Notes: generated by a model from the letters alone, not told the origin. A DNA stretch of 18,883 nucleotides from SW-4-43-9 sp047617985 (GCA_047617985.1 JBLGBS010000015.1:1-18883), one strand, 5' to 3'; shown: positions 12,575-18,883, numbered from the stretch's first letter. Numbers and translations are program-made.

Positions 12575-12669
12575 TGTATAATCATTTTTCAGTGTATAAA
12601 TTTGAATTTTTCTGTAAAATAAAAATAGAAGAGATAAGTTGCAGGTCCAGATTGCTTGCCTCTGGCTCC

Positions 12670-12777
12670 TTAAAATGCTTTCTTGATCCTGCTTACCGTA
12701 CGGGAGACAAATCCTCCCTCATTGAACTCCACCGGAATCTGATTCCCGGTCTCGTCCGCGAAATCGGTTCGCATCAT
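12670..12777 (-). CDS. Possible 35-residue protein
   Basis: A 35-codon frame starts with two ATG codons at 12777 and ends at TAA (12670). It encodes a small acidic-then-basic peptide (MMRTDFADETGNQIPVEF near the start, SRTVSRIKKAF at the end). A good TATA box (TTATATAAAGG, about 12795-12805) lies about 25 nt before the ATG, as for the leaderless genes around it. No other gene explains this stretch. Length makes it uncertain. Confidence 0.45.
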   Translation of the reverse strand: MMRTDFADETGNQIPVEFNEGGFVSRTVSRIKKAF

Positions 12778-12856
12778 GTTACAATAAACCTCCCAACCTT
12801 TATATAATCAGCGCTGAAAAACATGTCTAACCGTTCAGTACTGTTAATAACGGTTT

Positions 12857-13033
12857 TTAAGCGCGTTTCAGGTGTTTTTGTTCGGCGGTTTTGGAACGGT
12901 TGATCTGCCTGATCACGGATTCGGCGGTGTTATCTACTTCTTTCTCGATGAAGAGGACTTCTTCCATGGCTTTTCGCTCTTTTTCAGGCAGGTATTCGAG
13001 GTGGTCTTCGTATGCACGGTGATTTGCTGACAT
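12857..13033 (-). CDS. Small charged helical protein, 58 residues
   Basis: An open frame from the ATG at 13033 to TAA at 12857 gives 58 residues. It begins MSANHRAYEDHLEYLPEK, continues through a helix ERKAMEEVLFIEKEVDNTAE and ends in a basic tail, KHLKRA. A TTTATAAAC box (about 13059-13067) lies about 28 nt before the ATG. The protein looks wholly helical, with no cysteine and no membrane segment. It is transcribed in the same direction as orc1, 65 nt downstream. No family is recognised. Confidence 0.65.
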   Translation of the reverse strand: MSANHRAYEDHLEYLPEKERKAMEEVLFIEKEVDNTAESVIRQINRSKTAEQKHLKRA

Positions 13034-13098
13034 ATGATCTTATGCGCGAAACCTGGTTTATAAACAAACCAGCAGTTTACCGGTAAGTCCGGTAGAAT

Positions 13099-14118
13099 CT
13101 AGTTCTGGATCATGTACTTTCTCCATCGTCCCTCACCCTCCGAGTCGATCAACCGGTAATGATCCATCTTGGAAAGGTACTTTCTCAGTGTCCGCTTGAC
13201 CTTGGGCTCCTCTACCTCTTCCTCGTACCGCTCGTAAAGCTCGCCGGGCTTGATTTCTCCTTCTTCCTCTATAATATCGTAGAGAACTTTCTGGTGCTTG
13301 TTGAGTCTCTCCTTCGACTTTGATTTGTTCTCTTGCTCAGCTTCTGGTATAGCCTCGTCCACAAAATCATCAGGTATCTCTTCAAGATCGTCTTTCTCGG
13401 CTTCCTCTGCAGCGATTCTCAGCGAGTTAATTGCTATCCGGGCATCTCCCCGGGCTCTTACAGCTATCCTCCTCAAACCGTTCTTGTCTATCGCCTCGTT
13501 TCTCAGACCCCATTCTCTCCTGTCTTCTAGAATATCTACAAGCTCGTCTTTGGAGTACTCCGGGAAATGAATATCTTTTGTGCCTTCCAGCGACGATCTT
13601 ATTCTTTCGTCTACATCGTAGAGAGCGGTTTCTTTGTTGGCCAGCATTATCAGTGCGACATCCTCCATCCTGGCGAAGTCGTAGAGTATTCTCTCCTCCT
13701 CTATCTGATCTACTTCGTCCAATATAACTATCGTAGGTCTTTTCCGGGCCTTGGACTGGAACTTGTCAACCAGTTCGTCCGTCGGTGTTCCCGTCCTGTG
13801 TATCAGGTTGACTCCCAGATCCTGTAGAATGTTGTAGTAGACTTTGAATCGGGAAGGGTATTTCCAGCAGTTAACACTGCCTGAAACCACTTCGGAAGAG
13901 TATTTCTGCATCTCATCAACTACATAGTTGGCCATAGTGGTTTTCCCGGTACCGGGTGCTCCGTACAGAAGCATGTTTCTAGATGTCTTGCCTTCCAGCA
14001 TCGGCTCCAGGTTTCTCTTGATCTCCCGGATCTGTGGATCTCTGTGAACCATCCGGTTGGGGAGGTAGTCTGCCTTCAGAACTCTTGCGTCCTCTATAAC
14101 AGTGTTAGGGCGCCTCAT
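13099..14118 (-). CDS. orc1: Orc1/Cdc6 replication initiator
   Basis: 339 residues. It is an AAA+ ATPase: Walker A GAPGTGKT (53-60), Walker B ILDEVD (132-137), sensor 1 (LIMLANKE), and sensor 2 with the GDAR motif (RARGDARIAINSLRIA). A C-terminal winged helix (about 270-339) binds DNA. It recognises the replication origin and loads the MCM helicase. The frame is open further upstream, but the ATG at 14118 is chosen: the protein then starts like other Orc1/Cdc6 proteins (VIEDARVLKADYLP) and a TTTAAAAG box lies about 35 nt upstream. Between that box and the ATG is a near-palindrome (14127-14143), and beyond it an origin candidate. Confidence 0.93.
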   Translation of the reverse strand: MRRPNTVIEDARVLKADYLPNRMVHRDPQIREIKRNLEPMLEGKTSRNMLLYGAPGTGKTTMANYVVDEMQKYSSEVVSGSVNCWKYPSRFKVYYNILQDLGVNLIHRTGTPTDELVDKFQSKARKRPTIVILDEVDQIEEERILYDFARMEDVALIMLANKETALYDVDERIRSSLEGTKDIHFPEYSKDELVDILEDRREWGLRNEAIDKNGLRRIAVRARGDARIAINSLRIAAEEAEKDDLEEIPDDFVDEAIPEAEQENKSKSKERLNKHQKVLYDIIEEEGEIKPGELYERYEEEVEEPKVKRTLRKYLSKMDHYRLIDSEGEGRWRKYMIQN

Positions 14119-14126
14119 AGTCTTAT

Positions 14127-14143
14127 GGAATAACAGTTGTTCC
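14127..14143. promoter_or_regulatory. Near-palindrome at the orc1 transcription start
   Basis: GGAATAACAGTTGTTCC is a 17-bp palindrome with one mismatched pair. It lies between the TATA-like box (about 14149-14156) and the orc1 ATG at 14118, covering the predicted transcription start. A protein bound here would block orc1 transcription; Orc1 itself or another regulator is possible. Confidence 0.4.
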
Positions 14144-14239
14144 GCTACTTTAAAAGAGGAAACCTCGGCATTCCGATAGTACCGCAAACTTGTGATAAGT
14201 TTGATCAATCTGAGCCCTTCGAAGAAGCGTCCCGCAATA

Positions 14240-14354
14240 TGTATTACAAAAATAGTATAATGCCTTCTATTTCCTAGGAATGTATTATAAAATCTACTAG
14301 TGTAATACAAAATTAGTTATAAGAGCTACTTTCCCCGTTTATGTATTACGCTAG
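14240..14354. other. Candidate replication origin: four repeated boxes in AT-rich spacer
   Basis: The spacer upstream of orc1 contains four copies of an 8-bp box: TGTATTAC at 14240-14247, TGTATTAT at 14281-14288, the inverse GTAATACA at 14302-14309 and TGTATTAC at 14342-14349. Spacings of 41, 21 and 40 nt are close to whole helical turns. Boxes 3 and 4 extend to TGTATTAC(A/G)CTAG (13 bp, 12 identical, opposite orientations). Boxes 1 and 2 share TGTATTA(C/T)AAAA. The last box overlaps the drg stop codon. Repeats next to an orc1 gene suggest initiator binding, but no canonical archaeal ORB sequence is present, so this is a candidate only. Confidence 0.45.
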
Positions 14355-15434
14355 ATGTCTCAGATTAAGTTCAAGAACGTCTTCGTTCATGAGTTCGTGG
14401 TCTTTCCCGACTTTCTGATCCGGAAACTTTGAACTCGGGCCTGTAACCTTTGCTTTCTTGAAACGCTCCTTCATATCCCCAGGAAGCTCATTTAAAGCGT
14501 CTCCAACAGTATTCCCTTCTCTCAAGATCAGTGGGTCGTCCTTATCTGCCTCCTCACCTTTCTCCTTCATGTAAACTCTTACAAGCCCGAGTCTGTCGAA
14601 AATTAGATCTTTCAGCTCGTCTAGATTCTCCTCTTTTTCCGCAGAGATCAGGAGATCGTACTCGTCTTCGTACTCTTTCCTGGTCTCAGAATCAAGCATA
14701 TCTGCTTTGTTAACCGTCGTTATAGCCGGAAGATATTTCCTGTTGCTCATTAACCCATCAATAAACCGGTCTAGGCCGATTTTCTCTCTGATTGTCAGTC
14801 CGGCGTTTGTGTACCCTCTCTGTTTCATCATCTGTCTAAGTGTCTCTTCCTCGATATCCAGGTCGACTGTTGAGGATATTTTGATCCCGCCTTTTCCTCT
14901 CTTCTCAACTTTCATATCGGGTGGTGAAGTGTTTGTTCTTATACCGACATTGTAGACCTCCTGTTTGATCTCTTCTTCTCGCATTTCCTCCGGGTCAAGC
15001 ATAAACAGGATTAGATCAGCGTTTCTCACAACTGATAGAACCTGTGAACCTCCGCCTCTGCCGTCCGCTGCTCCACCAATCAATCCTGGTACATCCAGTA
15101 TCTGTATGTTCGCGCCTTTATACTTCAGCATGCCGGGTTCGACATCCAGTGTGGTGAACTCGTAGTGTCCGGTCTCTGAATCAGCGTTTGTCAGTTTGTT
15201 TAGAAGTGTGGATTTACCAACGCTTGGGAATCCTACCAGTGCGACTGTTGCATCGCCTTTTTTCTCGACCGCGTAACCTGTTGTGTCTCCGGTTCCTTTC
15301 TGCTTCTTCTGCTTTTCCTCTTTAAGATCAGCTATCTGACCTTTAAGTCTACCTCTTTCTTTTTCGGTAGCTTTGTTTACCGGTGTCTTCTGAAGTTTCT
15401 CCTCTAGTTCCTGGATACGGTCTTCTATTCCCAT
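14346..15434 (-). CDS. DRG-family (Obg/Rbg) GTPase with TGS domain
   Basis: 362 residues, the normal length of archaeal DRG proteins. Residues 1-45 are a coiled coil of the DRG N-terminus. The GTPase domain has G1 GFPSVGKS (68-75), G3 DVPG (114-117) with the glycine-rich GADGRGGG switch, G4 NKAD (242-245) and G5 SAE; an S5D2L-type insertion lies between G3 and G4. Residues from about 290 form the TGS domain. Eukaryotic DRG proteins act in translation on stalled ribosomes, so a ribosome-linked role is likely. The gene ends inside the candidate origin region upstream of orc1. Confidence 0.93.
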   Translation of the reverse strand: MGIEDRIQELEEKLQKTPVNKATEKERGRLKGQIADLKEEKQKKQKGTGDTTGYAVEKKGDATVALVGFPSVGKSTLLNKLTNADSETGHYEFTTLDVEPGMLKYKGANIQILDVPGLIGGAADGRGGGSQVLSVVRNADLILFMLDPEEMREEEIKQEVYNVGIRTNTSPPDMKVEKRGKGGIKISSTVDLDIEEETLRQMMKQRGYTNAGLTIREKIGLDRFIDGLMSNRKYLPAITTVNKADMLDSETRKEYEDEYDLLISAEKEENLDELKDLIFDRLGLVRVYMKEKGEEADKDDPLILREGNTVGDALNELPGDMKERFKKAKVTGPSSKFPDQKVGKDHELMNEDVLELNLRHLA

Positions 15435-15484
15435 AATAAGAATAATAGAGAAATTGTTTAGTTAACTTTTAGAATCAGGTATCT

Positions 15485-15784
15485 TTACTCTTCTACCTGT
15501 TCGATGTCTCCGTCTCTGCCAATGTTGAGCTGGATGTCGTCAGCCCATTCCCTTACGTAGGCTCCTGTGATGTGAACCTTTGCTCCTTCTTCAATGGCGT
15601 CAATTTCTTCTTCCCAGAGTGTTAGATCGATGCTTCCAGTCTCGTCTTCGAAAGTTACTGTAGTGATCTTCTTCTGACCGTACTTTGTTGTGACGGCTCT
15701 AGGTGTTGGCAGTTCAGTGATTTCGCCTGTGATTTCGACTTCGTCTGCTTCGGGTGTAAGTTCCTCAACTGTCATTTCAGTCAT
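15485..15784 (-). CDS. Single OB-fold RPA-like single-stranded nucleic acid binding protein
   Basis: 99 residues that form one OB-fold: EVEITGEITELPTPRAV, KITTVTFEDETGSIDLTLW, GAKVHITGAYVREWADDIQLNIG. This is the pattern of archaeal RPA/SSB domains, with aromatic residues in positions that stack on DNA bases. There is no zinc finger, so it resembles the short RPA-associated type rather than a full RPA large subunit. A second ATG three codons in is also possible. It lies divergent from the VLRF1 gene and 50 nt upstream of drg. Confidence 0.82.
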   Translation of the reverse strand: MTEMTVEELTPEADEVEITGEITELPTPRAVTTKYGQKKITTVTFEDETGSIDLTLWEEEIDAIEEGAKVHITGAYVREWADDIQLNIGRDGDIEQVEE

Positions 15785-15844
15785 AAATTAATCCCACAGT
15801 CCTCAAATTGGCTGGCATCTTTAAAACTATTTCTGTTATCCGGC

Positions 15845-16768
15845 ATGTTTAAACCCCTGAAACCCTCAGTTGAACGTATGAAACTGCCCTGGAAGCTGAA
15901 AGACGAGCTCGAGGAAAAAGAGGAGCGGATAGAAAAACTGGAAGATAGGATCGAGGAACTTGAGGACGAAAAAGACAGCTGGAGGCAGAGATTTGAGGCG
16001 GAGAAAGAGAGGAGATCCAAGCTTTCCAGGGAGAAGCAGGAAGCGGAAGAAGAGAGAAATAAATTAAAGGAGAAAAGGGAAACATCTGATTCAGGGGAGG
16101 AAGTTTCTGAAGGGTCTGAAAGCAGAGGGTTTGAAGACCTGACCTTTGATGAAGCTAGATCTGTTCTCAGGCGGATAGGCGCCTTTGAATCTGAAGGAGA
16201 TGAACTGGTGACAGTGTACTGTCGGGAAGAACTGGAAGATATTTCTGATCTCAGAACTCTGAAGAACTCTATACCGAAAGAGAAGTACTCCGTCCTTGAA
16301 GGGAAAAAGTCGTTTACTGCTTTCTCCGATCCGATCCTCGGTGTTTTCATGCTGAAAATGAATCCATTCTTTTCGGATAGGGTTTCAGTTAGCGATAGCT
16401 TCATGGTCGAAGATCTACTGGATTTCATTGGAAAGGAGAAGTACTGGTGCCTGGTCTCGGCAGGTGAGACAGAGATTTTCCGAGAGGAAAACGGTGAGTA
16501 CGAGCAGGTTGAAAGAATCAAAAACAGGGTTAACAGCGAGCACAAGAAAGGAGGTTTCTCCCAGGGAAGGTTTGAAAGGAAGAGAGAAGAGCAGATCGAT
16601 CAGCATGTTGAACAGGTTCAGGAAGCGCTGGAAAATTATGAAGAAGTGTTTTTGATCGGGGAGAAAAAGCTGTGCAAAAAGCTTGAAGGCGAATATCTCG
16701 GCGGATTTGATCCGAACAGGAAGAAACCTGGTCAGTTCTATGGTTTCCGGTTCCGGACATTCTTTTAA
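15845..16768 (+). CDS. Vms1-like release factor (VLRF1), peptidyl-tRNA hydrolase
   Basis: 307 residues. Residues 18-80 are a long charged coiled coil, followed by a Ser/Glu-rich linker to about 95. The rest is an eRF1-like domain. The diagnostic motif KKGGFSQGRFERKRE (about 234-248), with Q240 as the catalytic glutamine, matches Vms1/ANKZF1 and archaeal VLRF1 proteins. These cut nascent chains from tRNA on split or stalled large ribosomal subunits. The N-terminal coiled coil may help dock on the ribosome. A CTTTAAAAC box about 25 nt before the ATG suggests a leaderless mRNA. It lies near drg, which may also work on ribosomes. Endonuclease III follows 22 nt downstream. Confidence 0.88.
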   Translation: MFKPLKPSVERMKLPWKLKDELEEKEERIEKLEDRIEELEDEKDSWRQRFEAEKERRSKLSREKQEAEEERNKLKEKRETSDSGEEVSEGSESRGFEDLTFDEARSVLRRIGAFESEGDELVTVYCREELEDISDLRTLKNSIPKEKYSVLEGKKSFTAFSDPILGVFMLKMNPFFSDRVSVSDSFMVEDLLDFIGKEKYWCLVSAGETEIFREENGEYEQVERIKNRVNSEHKKGGFSQGRFERKREEQIDQHVEQVQEALENYEEVFLIGEKKLCKKLEGEYLGGFDPNRKKPGQFYGFRFRTFF

Positions 16769-16790
16769 CTTCTCAGCTTAATCCTGTCTT

Positions 16791-17435
16791 ATGGAAGAAG
16801 AGGAGAAAATCAGGGCGATCTACCAGGAGCTTCTGGAAAAATACGGTGAACCGGAGCAACCGGATGGAATGTCGGGGATCGACTACCTTATTGAAACTAT
16901 TCTATCACAAAATACGAACGATATAAACAGAGACAAAGCCTTCAGAAACCTGAAGGAGAAGTATGGGGACGACTACGAGGCGATTGAAAACGCTGACAGA
17001 GACGAGCTAATCGAAACCATTCGGATCGCAGGGCTCGGGCCTACCAAGGCAGAGCGAATTCAGGAAGCACTGAGAATTGTAAGAGAAGATCAGGGCGAGT
17101 ACAGTATTGATTTTCTTGAAGGCATGAGCGTGGACGAAGCCAAGAAATGGCTAACCGATATTCCGGGAATTGGCCCCAAGACCGCCTCTGTAATACTGTG
17201 CTTCCATTTCGGGATGCCGACCTTCCCGGTCGACACACATGTACACCGATTATCCAAGAGATTAGGTCTAGTACCGGAAAACGCCTCTAGGACAAAAACT
17301 CACAATATTATGGAGGAGAAGGTTCCTGACGAGATCAAGTATCCGTTTCACATTCTCCTGATTACACACGGTAGAAACGGCTGCACCGCTCACGATGAGA
17401 GCTGTGAGGTATGTGAAAAGTATAGAGAAAAATAA
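16791..17435 (+). CDS. nth: Endonuclease III (base-excision DNA glycosylase/AP lyase)
   Basis: 214 residues. It has the helix-hairpin-helix LTDIPGIGPKTASVILCF with catalytic Lys130, and Asp148 in FPVDTHVHRLSKRLG. It removes oxidised pyrimidines from DNA and cleaves the backbone. The C-terminal iron-sulfur site has only C198-x6-C205-x2-C208: the protein ends at KYREK before the fourth cysteine seen in Escherichia coli Nth (C-x6-C-x2-C-x5-C). The 4Fe-4S cluster may be absent or completed differently. The ATG at 16791 lies about 26 nt from a CTTTTAAC box that overlaps the end of the VLRF1 gene. Confidence 0.93.
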   Translation: MEEEEKIRAIYQELLEKYGEPEQPDGMSGIDYLIETILSQNTNDINRDKAFRNLKEKYGDDYEAIENADRDELIETIRIAGLGPTKAERIQEALRIVREDQGEYSIDFLEGMSVDEAKKWLTDIPGIGPKTASVILCFHFGMPTFPVDTHVHRLSKRLGLVPENASRTKTHNIMEEKVPDEIKYPFHILLITHGRNGCTAHDESCEVCEKYREK

Positions 17436-17440
17436 GTTGC

Positions 17441-17458
17441 TGGAACCTCTCGGTTCCA
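17441..17458. terminator. Hairpin between convergent genes
   Basis: TGGAACC-TCTC-GGTTCCA is a perfect 7-bp stem with a 4-nt loop in the 45-bp gap between the nth stop and the end of the minus-strand gene at 17481. It may mark or protect the 3' ends of both transcripts. A TCTTTTACT tract follows on the plus strand. Confidence 0.4.
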
Positions 17459-17480
17459 CTCTGGTTTGTGAGCAGATCTT

Positions 17481-17714
17481 TTACTCGTCTTCTAGTTCGT
17501 CCTGAAGGTCTTCTGGAACTCCGCCTTCAGCCTGCTGTTCCTGCATCTCTTCAACGATCTCCTGTGCTTTCTCGTTGATCTCTTCCTGATCTACGATTCC
17601 TTCTTCCTGTAGAACGGATAGAAGTGCGTGTACTGTGATTTCTACGTTTCCGAGTTTCTGTTGCATTACCTGCATGATCTGCTGTGCGTCCATCTGTTGT
17701 GGCTGTTCTGTCAT
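17481..17714 (-). CDS. Small acidic Gln-rich helical protein
   Basis: 77 residues from the ATG at 17714, which has AGGTG 8-9 nt upstream. It is helical and Gln/Glu-rich: QQIMQVMQQKLGNVEITVHALLSVLQEEG, then a second helix EEINEKAQEIVEEMQEQQ and an acidic tail. There is no motif I recognise. The TATA box (TTTATAAAAG, about 17791-17800) puts transcription start near 17770, so the mRNA has about 50 nt of leader, unlike its leaderless neighbours; that leader contains the tRNA-like element at 17732-17766. In-frame ATG/GTG codons at 17759 and 17765 could give a longer, less likely form. Confidence 0.65.
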   Translation of the reverse strand: MTEQPQQMDAQQIMQVMQQKLGNVEITVHALLSVLQEEGIVDQEEINEKAQEIVEEMQEQQAEGGVPEDLQDELEDE

Positions 17715-17731
17715 TGTAATTACACCTAAAA

Positions 17732-17766
17732 GGTTGAGAGCAGGTATTGAACCTGCCATCTCCACA
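17732..17766 (-). ncRNA. tRNA 3'-half look-alike in an mRNA leader
   Basis: Read on the minus strand, 35 nt match the geometry of a tRNA from position 39 to 73: TGTGG (anticodon-stem side), AGATG (variable), GCAGG-TTCAATA-CCTGC (T-arm with canonical TTCRA loop), TCTCAAC (acceptor strand) and C73. No matching 5' half (GTTGAGA...CCACA) is visible anywhere in the window. ACACCTAAAA repeats flank it (17722-17731 and 17764-17773). It may be a split-tRNA half, a tRNA relic or a regulatory hairpin. Confidence 0.35.
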
Positions 17767-17820
17767 CCTAAAACTGGAAACGGGAGTAACTTTTATAAAT
17801 GAGATGACTTTCTTGGGTTG

Positions 17821-18216
17821 CTAGATCGGGGTTCTCGCACCACAGGCCTGGCATTTCAGCATCTCCACACCTTTCTCCTTGACTATTTTGGTGTCCGGTC
17901 TTGAGCATTCCGGGCAGAAAACATATTCTTCCGCGTACTGCTGTATTTTTGCCTGGATACTACCTCTTCTGAACTCTCCGTTTAGAACAAGTTCGTCGCC
18001 TTCAATATGGCCGGCAGTTCCTAGCTCGTTCTGAATATATTTCGAGAGATGTTTCTCCTCTCGACCGAATTTTGAAGCTATATCTGAGAAGTTAGGGATT
18101 ATTGTTTTCGATCCTTCTTTCCGGGTATCCGCTACAGGAACCTCAAATCTTTCTCCTTCTCCGAGGTCTTCAGCTTTCTCCATTCCTTTGTCCAGTAGAT
18201 CGTCGTAGTCTGTCAT
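17821..18216 (-). CDS. eif2b: Translation initiation factor aIF2, beta subunit
   Basis: 131 residues, normal for archaeal aIF2-beta. The N-terminal helix (DYDDLLDKGMEKAEDL) is the part that binds the gamma subunit. The central alpha/beta domain contains TIIPNFSDIASKFGREEKHL and KYIQNELGTAGHIEGDELVL. The C-terminal zinc ribbon is CPECSRPDTKIVKEKG then CQACGARTPI (C-x2-C and C-x2-C). The factor is part of the aIF2 complex that carries initiator tRNA to the ribosome. It is immediately upstream, in the same direction, of the small acidic gene at 17481-17714. Confidence 0.95.
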   Translation of the reverse strand: MTDYDDLLDKGMEKAEDLGEGERFEVPVADTRKEGSKTIIPNFSDIASKFGREEKHLSKYIQNELGTAGHIEGDELVLNGEFRRGSIQAKIQQYAEEYVFCPECSRPDTKIVKEKGVEMLKCQACGARTPI

Positions 18217-18247
18217 AACTACTTTTTCAAGGTCAATTTTCTTAACA

Positions 18248-18796
18248 CTAACTTGGATTCCGGCACTCCCATAGCCCTACAGAGTTTTCTCGAGCCTTTC
18301 CTTCCTCAGCTGTAAAAGGCCCATCCTCCGAGTACGAACGGGCGTATCCCTGAACCACTAGCTGTCGGTTGATAGAAATGTTTTCATGAAGGAGTTCTCC
18401 GATTATCCGGCCGTAGTATCCTCTCTCTGGTTCTCCCTCTTCTAGGTTGTATCTCAGGGTGATGTTTTCTCCACCGATTTCATCTTTCACATACTGGGAG
18501 GCGTTTTCTCCCCATTTTTCCAGGCATTTCCTGCTTTCTTCCGTCTCTGGTATCCCTTCATACTCCGATGGCGAGTTGTCGGTGTGTACCTCGGGCGTGT
18601 CAACTCCTTCCAGTCGGACAGTATCCTCTCTTCCAAGATATTGGAAGTCGACAGTGTCGCCGTCAACTACATCTGTTACCAGAACTTCTCTGTTTTCAAA
18701 TTGTGGTTCTTTAGATGTTGAATCTCCTATTTGAACGGATATACAACCGGAGGCGACAACGATTAGAATTAAAGCAAGTTGTATTTCTTTGTTCAT
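18248..18796 (-). CDS. Thermonuclease (SNase family) lipoprotein
   Basis: 182 residues. The N-terminus is a lipoprotein signal peptide: LALILIVVASGC, with Cys18 as the lipid-modified residue. The SNase domain has VVDGDTVDF, VRLEGVDTPEV, YYGRIIGEL and GLWECRN, keeping the catalytic Arg and Asp/Glu positions expected in this family. The enzyme degrades DNA and RNA outside the membrane; in a host-dependent archaeon it could supply nucleotides, which is inference. The Asp-Asn-Ser-Pro-Ser-Glu-Tyr insertion after DTPEV contains acidic residues and is unlike staphylococcal nuclease. A CTAATAAAATT box lies 20-30 nt before the ATG. Confidence 0.92.
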   Translation of the reverse strand: MNKEIQLALILIVVASGCISVQIGDSTSKEPQFENREVLVTDVVDGDTVDFQYLGREDTVRLEGVDTPEVHTDNSPSEYEGIPETEESRKCLEKWGENASQYVKDEIGGENITLRYNLEEGEPERGYYGRIIGELLHENISINRQLVVQGYARSYSEDGPFTAEEGKARENSVGLWECRNPS

Positions 18797-18836
18797 GTTG
18801 GAATTTTATTAGAGGCCTTACTTAAGTTAGGTTTGG

Positions 18837-18883
18837 TCAATCTTCTTTATCTGATAGAAACTCTTTAACATCGTTTAAACACA
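18837..18883 (-). CDS. C-terminal end of a gene running off the right edge
   Basis: The last 15 codons of a minus-strand frame, ending LNDVKEFLSDKED and TGA at 18837, enter from the right window edge. The acidic helical tail looks like real coding sequence of this genome, and it stops 41 nt before the thermonuclease ATG, leaving room for that gene's promoter. Nothing can be said of function. Confidence 0.4.
   Translation of the reverse strand, partial: CLNDVKEFLSDKED

Noticed and set aside
12559..12807. Plus-strand 82-codon frame
   Set aside because: It runs antisense through the tiny gene at 12670-12777 and a promoter, has Cys/Ile/Lys-rich untypical composition and no start signal.
14118..14310. 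N-terminal extension of orc1
   Set aside because: The extra 64 residues do not resemble Orc1/Cdc6, and the TATA box and ORF signature place the start at 14118.
14119..14345. Canonical archaeal ORB elements
   Set aside because: I looked for the usual GTTCCA...GGAAAC type core and found only scattered GGAAAC and TTCC fragments, not a recognisable ORB.
15781..16545. 254-codon minus-strand frame rich in Ser
   Set aside because: It is the antisense shadow of the Glu/Lys-rich VLRF1 gene; poly-Ser strings are typical of shadows of such coding sequence.
1..18883. CRISPR array or insertion sequence
   Set aside because: No regularly spaced direct repeats with unique spacers and no transposase with terminal inverted repeats were seen; only the tyrosine recombinase indicates mobility.

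Overview
The window looks like chromosome from a halophilic, host-dependent-type archaeon, most likely a nanohaloarchaeon (DPANN) or close relative. The archaeal assignment is firm: it carries ribosomal proteins S8e and L37e, an Lsm protein, aIF2-beta, Orc1/Cdc6, a DRG-type GTPase and intron-containing tRNAs. The halophilic assignment is inference from the very acidic proteins, the moderate GC content and gene families shared with Haloarchaea (ArvABC, amphi-Trp, VLRF1). Many genes have a TATA-like box about 25-30 nt before the start codon, which suggests leaderless mRNAs. Genes inside operons, and a few others, carry GGTGA/GGAGG ribosome-binding sites.

Region 1 (1-4357) is probably an integrated element. 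It starts with a metal-handling island: a secreted protein cut by the left edge, a zinc-finger/membrane/His-rich protein, a DUF305 protein, a divergent PadR regulator with a Cys-rich metal-binding tail, and a 49-residue membrane peptide. A palindromic motif recurs in two of its promoters. It ends with a RadC-like JAMM protein and a tyrosine recombinase with a zinc ribbon. The recombinase lies directly downstream of the 3' end of an intron-containing tRNA-Thr, across about 200 nt packed with stem-loops.

Region 2 (4592-8838) holds hypothetical genes and then a minus-strand operon recognised as arvA-arvB-arvC (formerly oapABC: Era-like GTPase, DUF2073 protein, zinc ribbon), known in Haloferax from extracellular-vesicle formation. 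A two-TM protein is translationally coupled to it and an amphi-Trp-like protein follows.

Region 3 (8961-12574) has a Nudix hydrolase, a glutaredoxin, a pore-less voltage-sensor-like membrane protein between tRNA-Ile and tRNA-Lys (both with introns), the lsm-rpl37e operon and rps8e.

Region 4 (12670-15434) has two tiny genes, orc1/cdc6, and an AT-rich spacer with four copies of an 8-bp box that could be a replication origin, then a DRG GTPase.

Region 5 (15485-18883) has an RPA-like OB-fold protein, a Vms1-like peptidyl-tRNA hydrolase (ribosome rescue), endonuclease III lacking its fourth cluster cysteine, a small acidic protein whose leader contains a tRNA 3'-half look-alike, aIF2-beta, a lipoprotein thermonuclease and the end of another gene.
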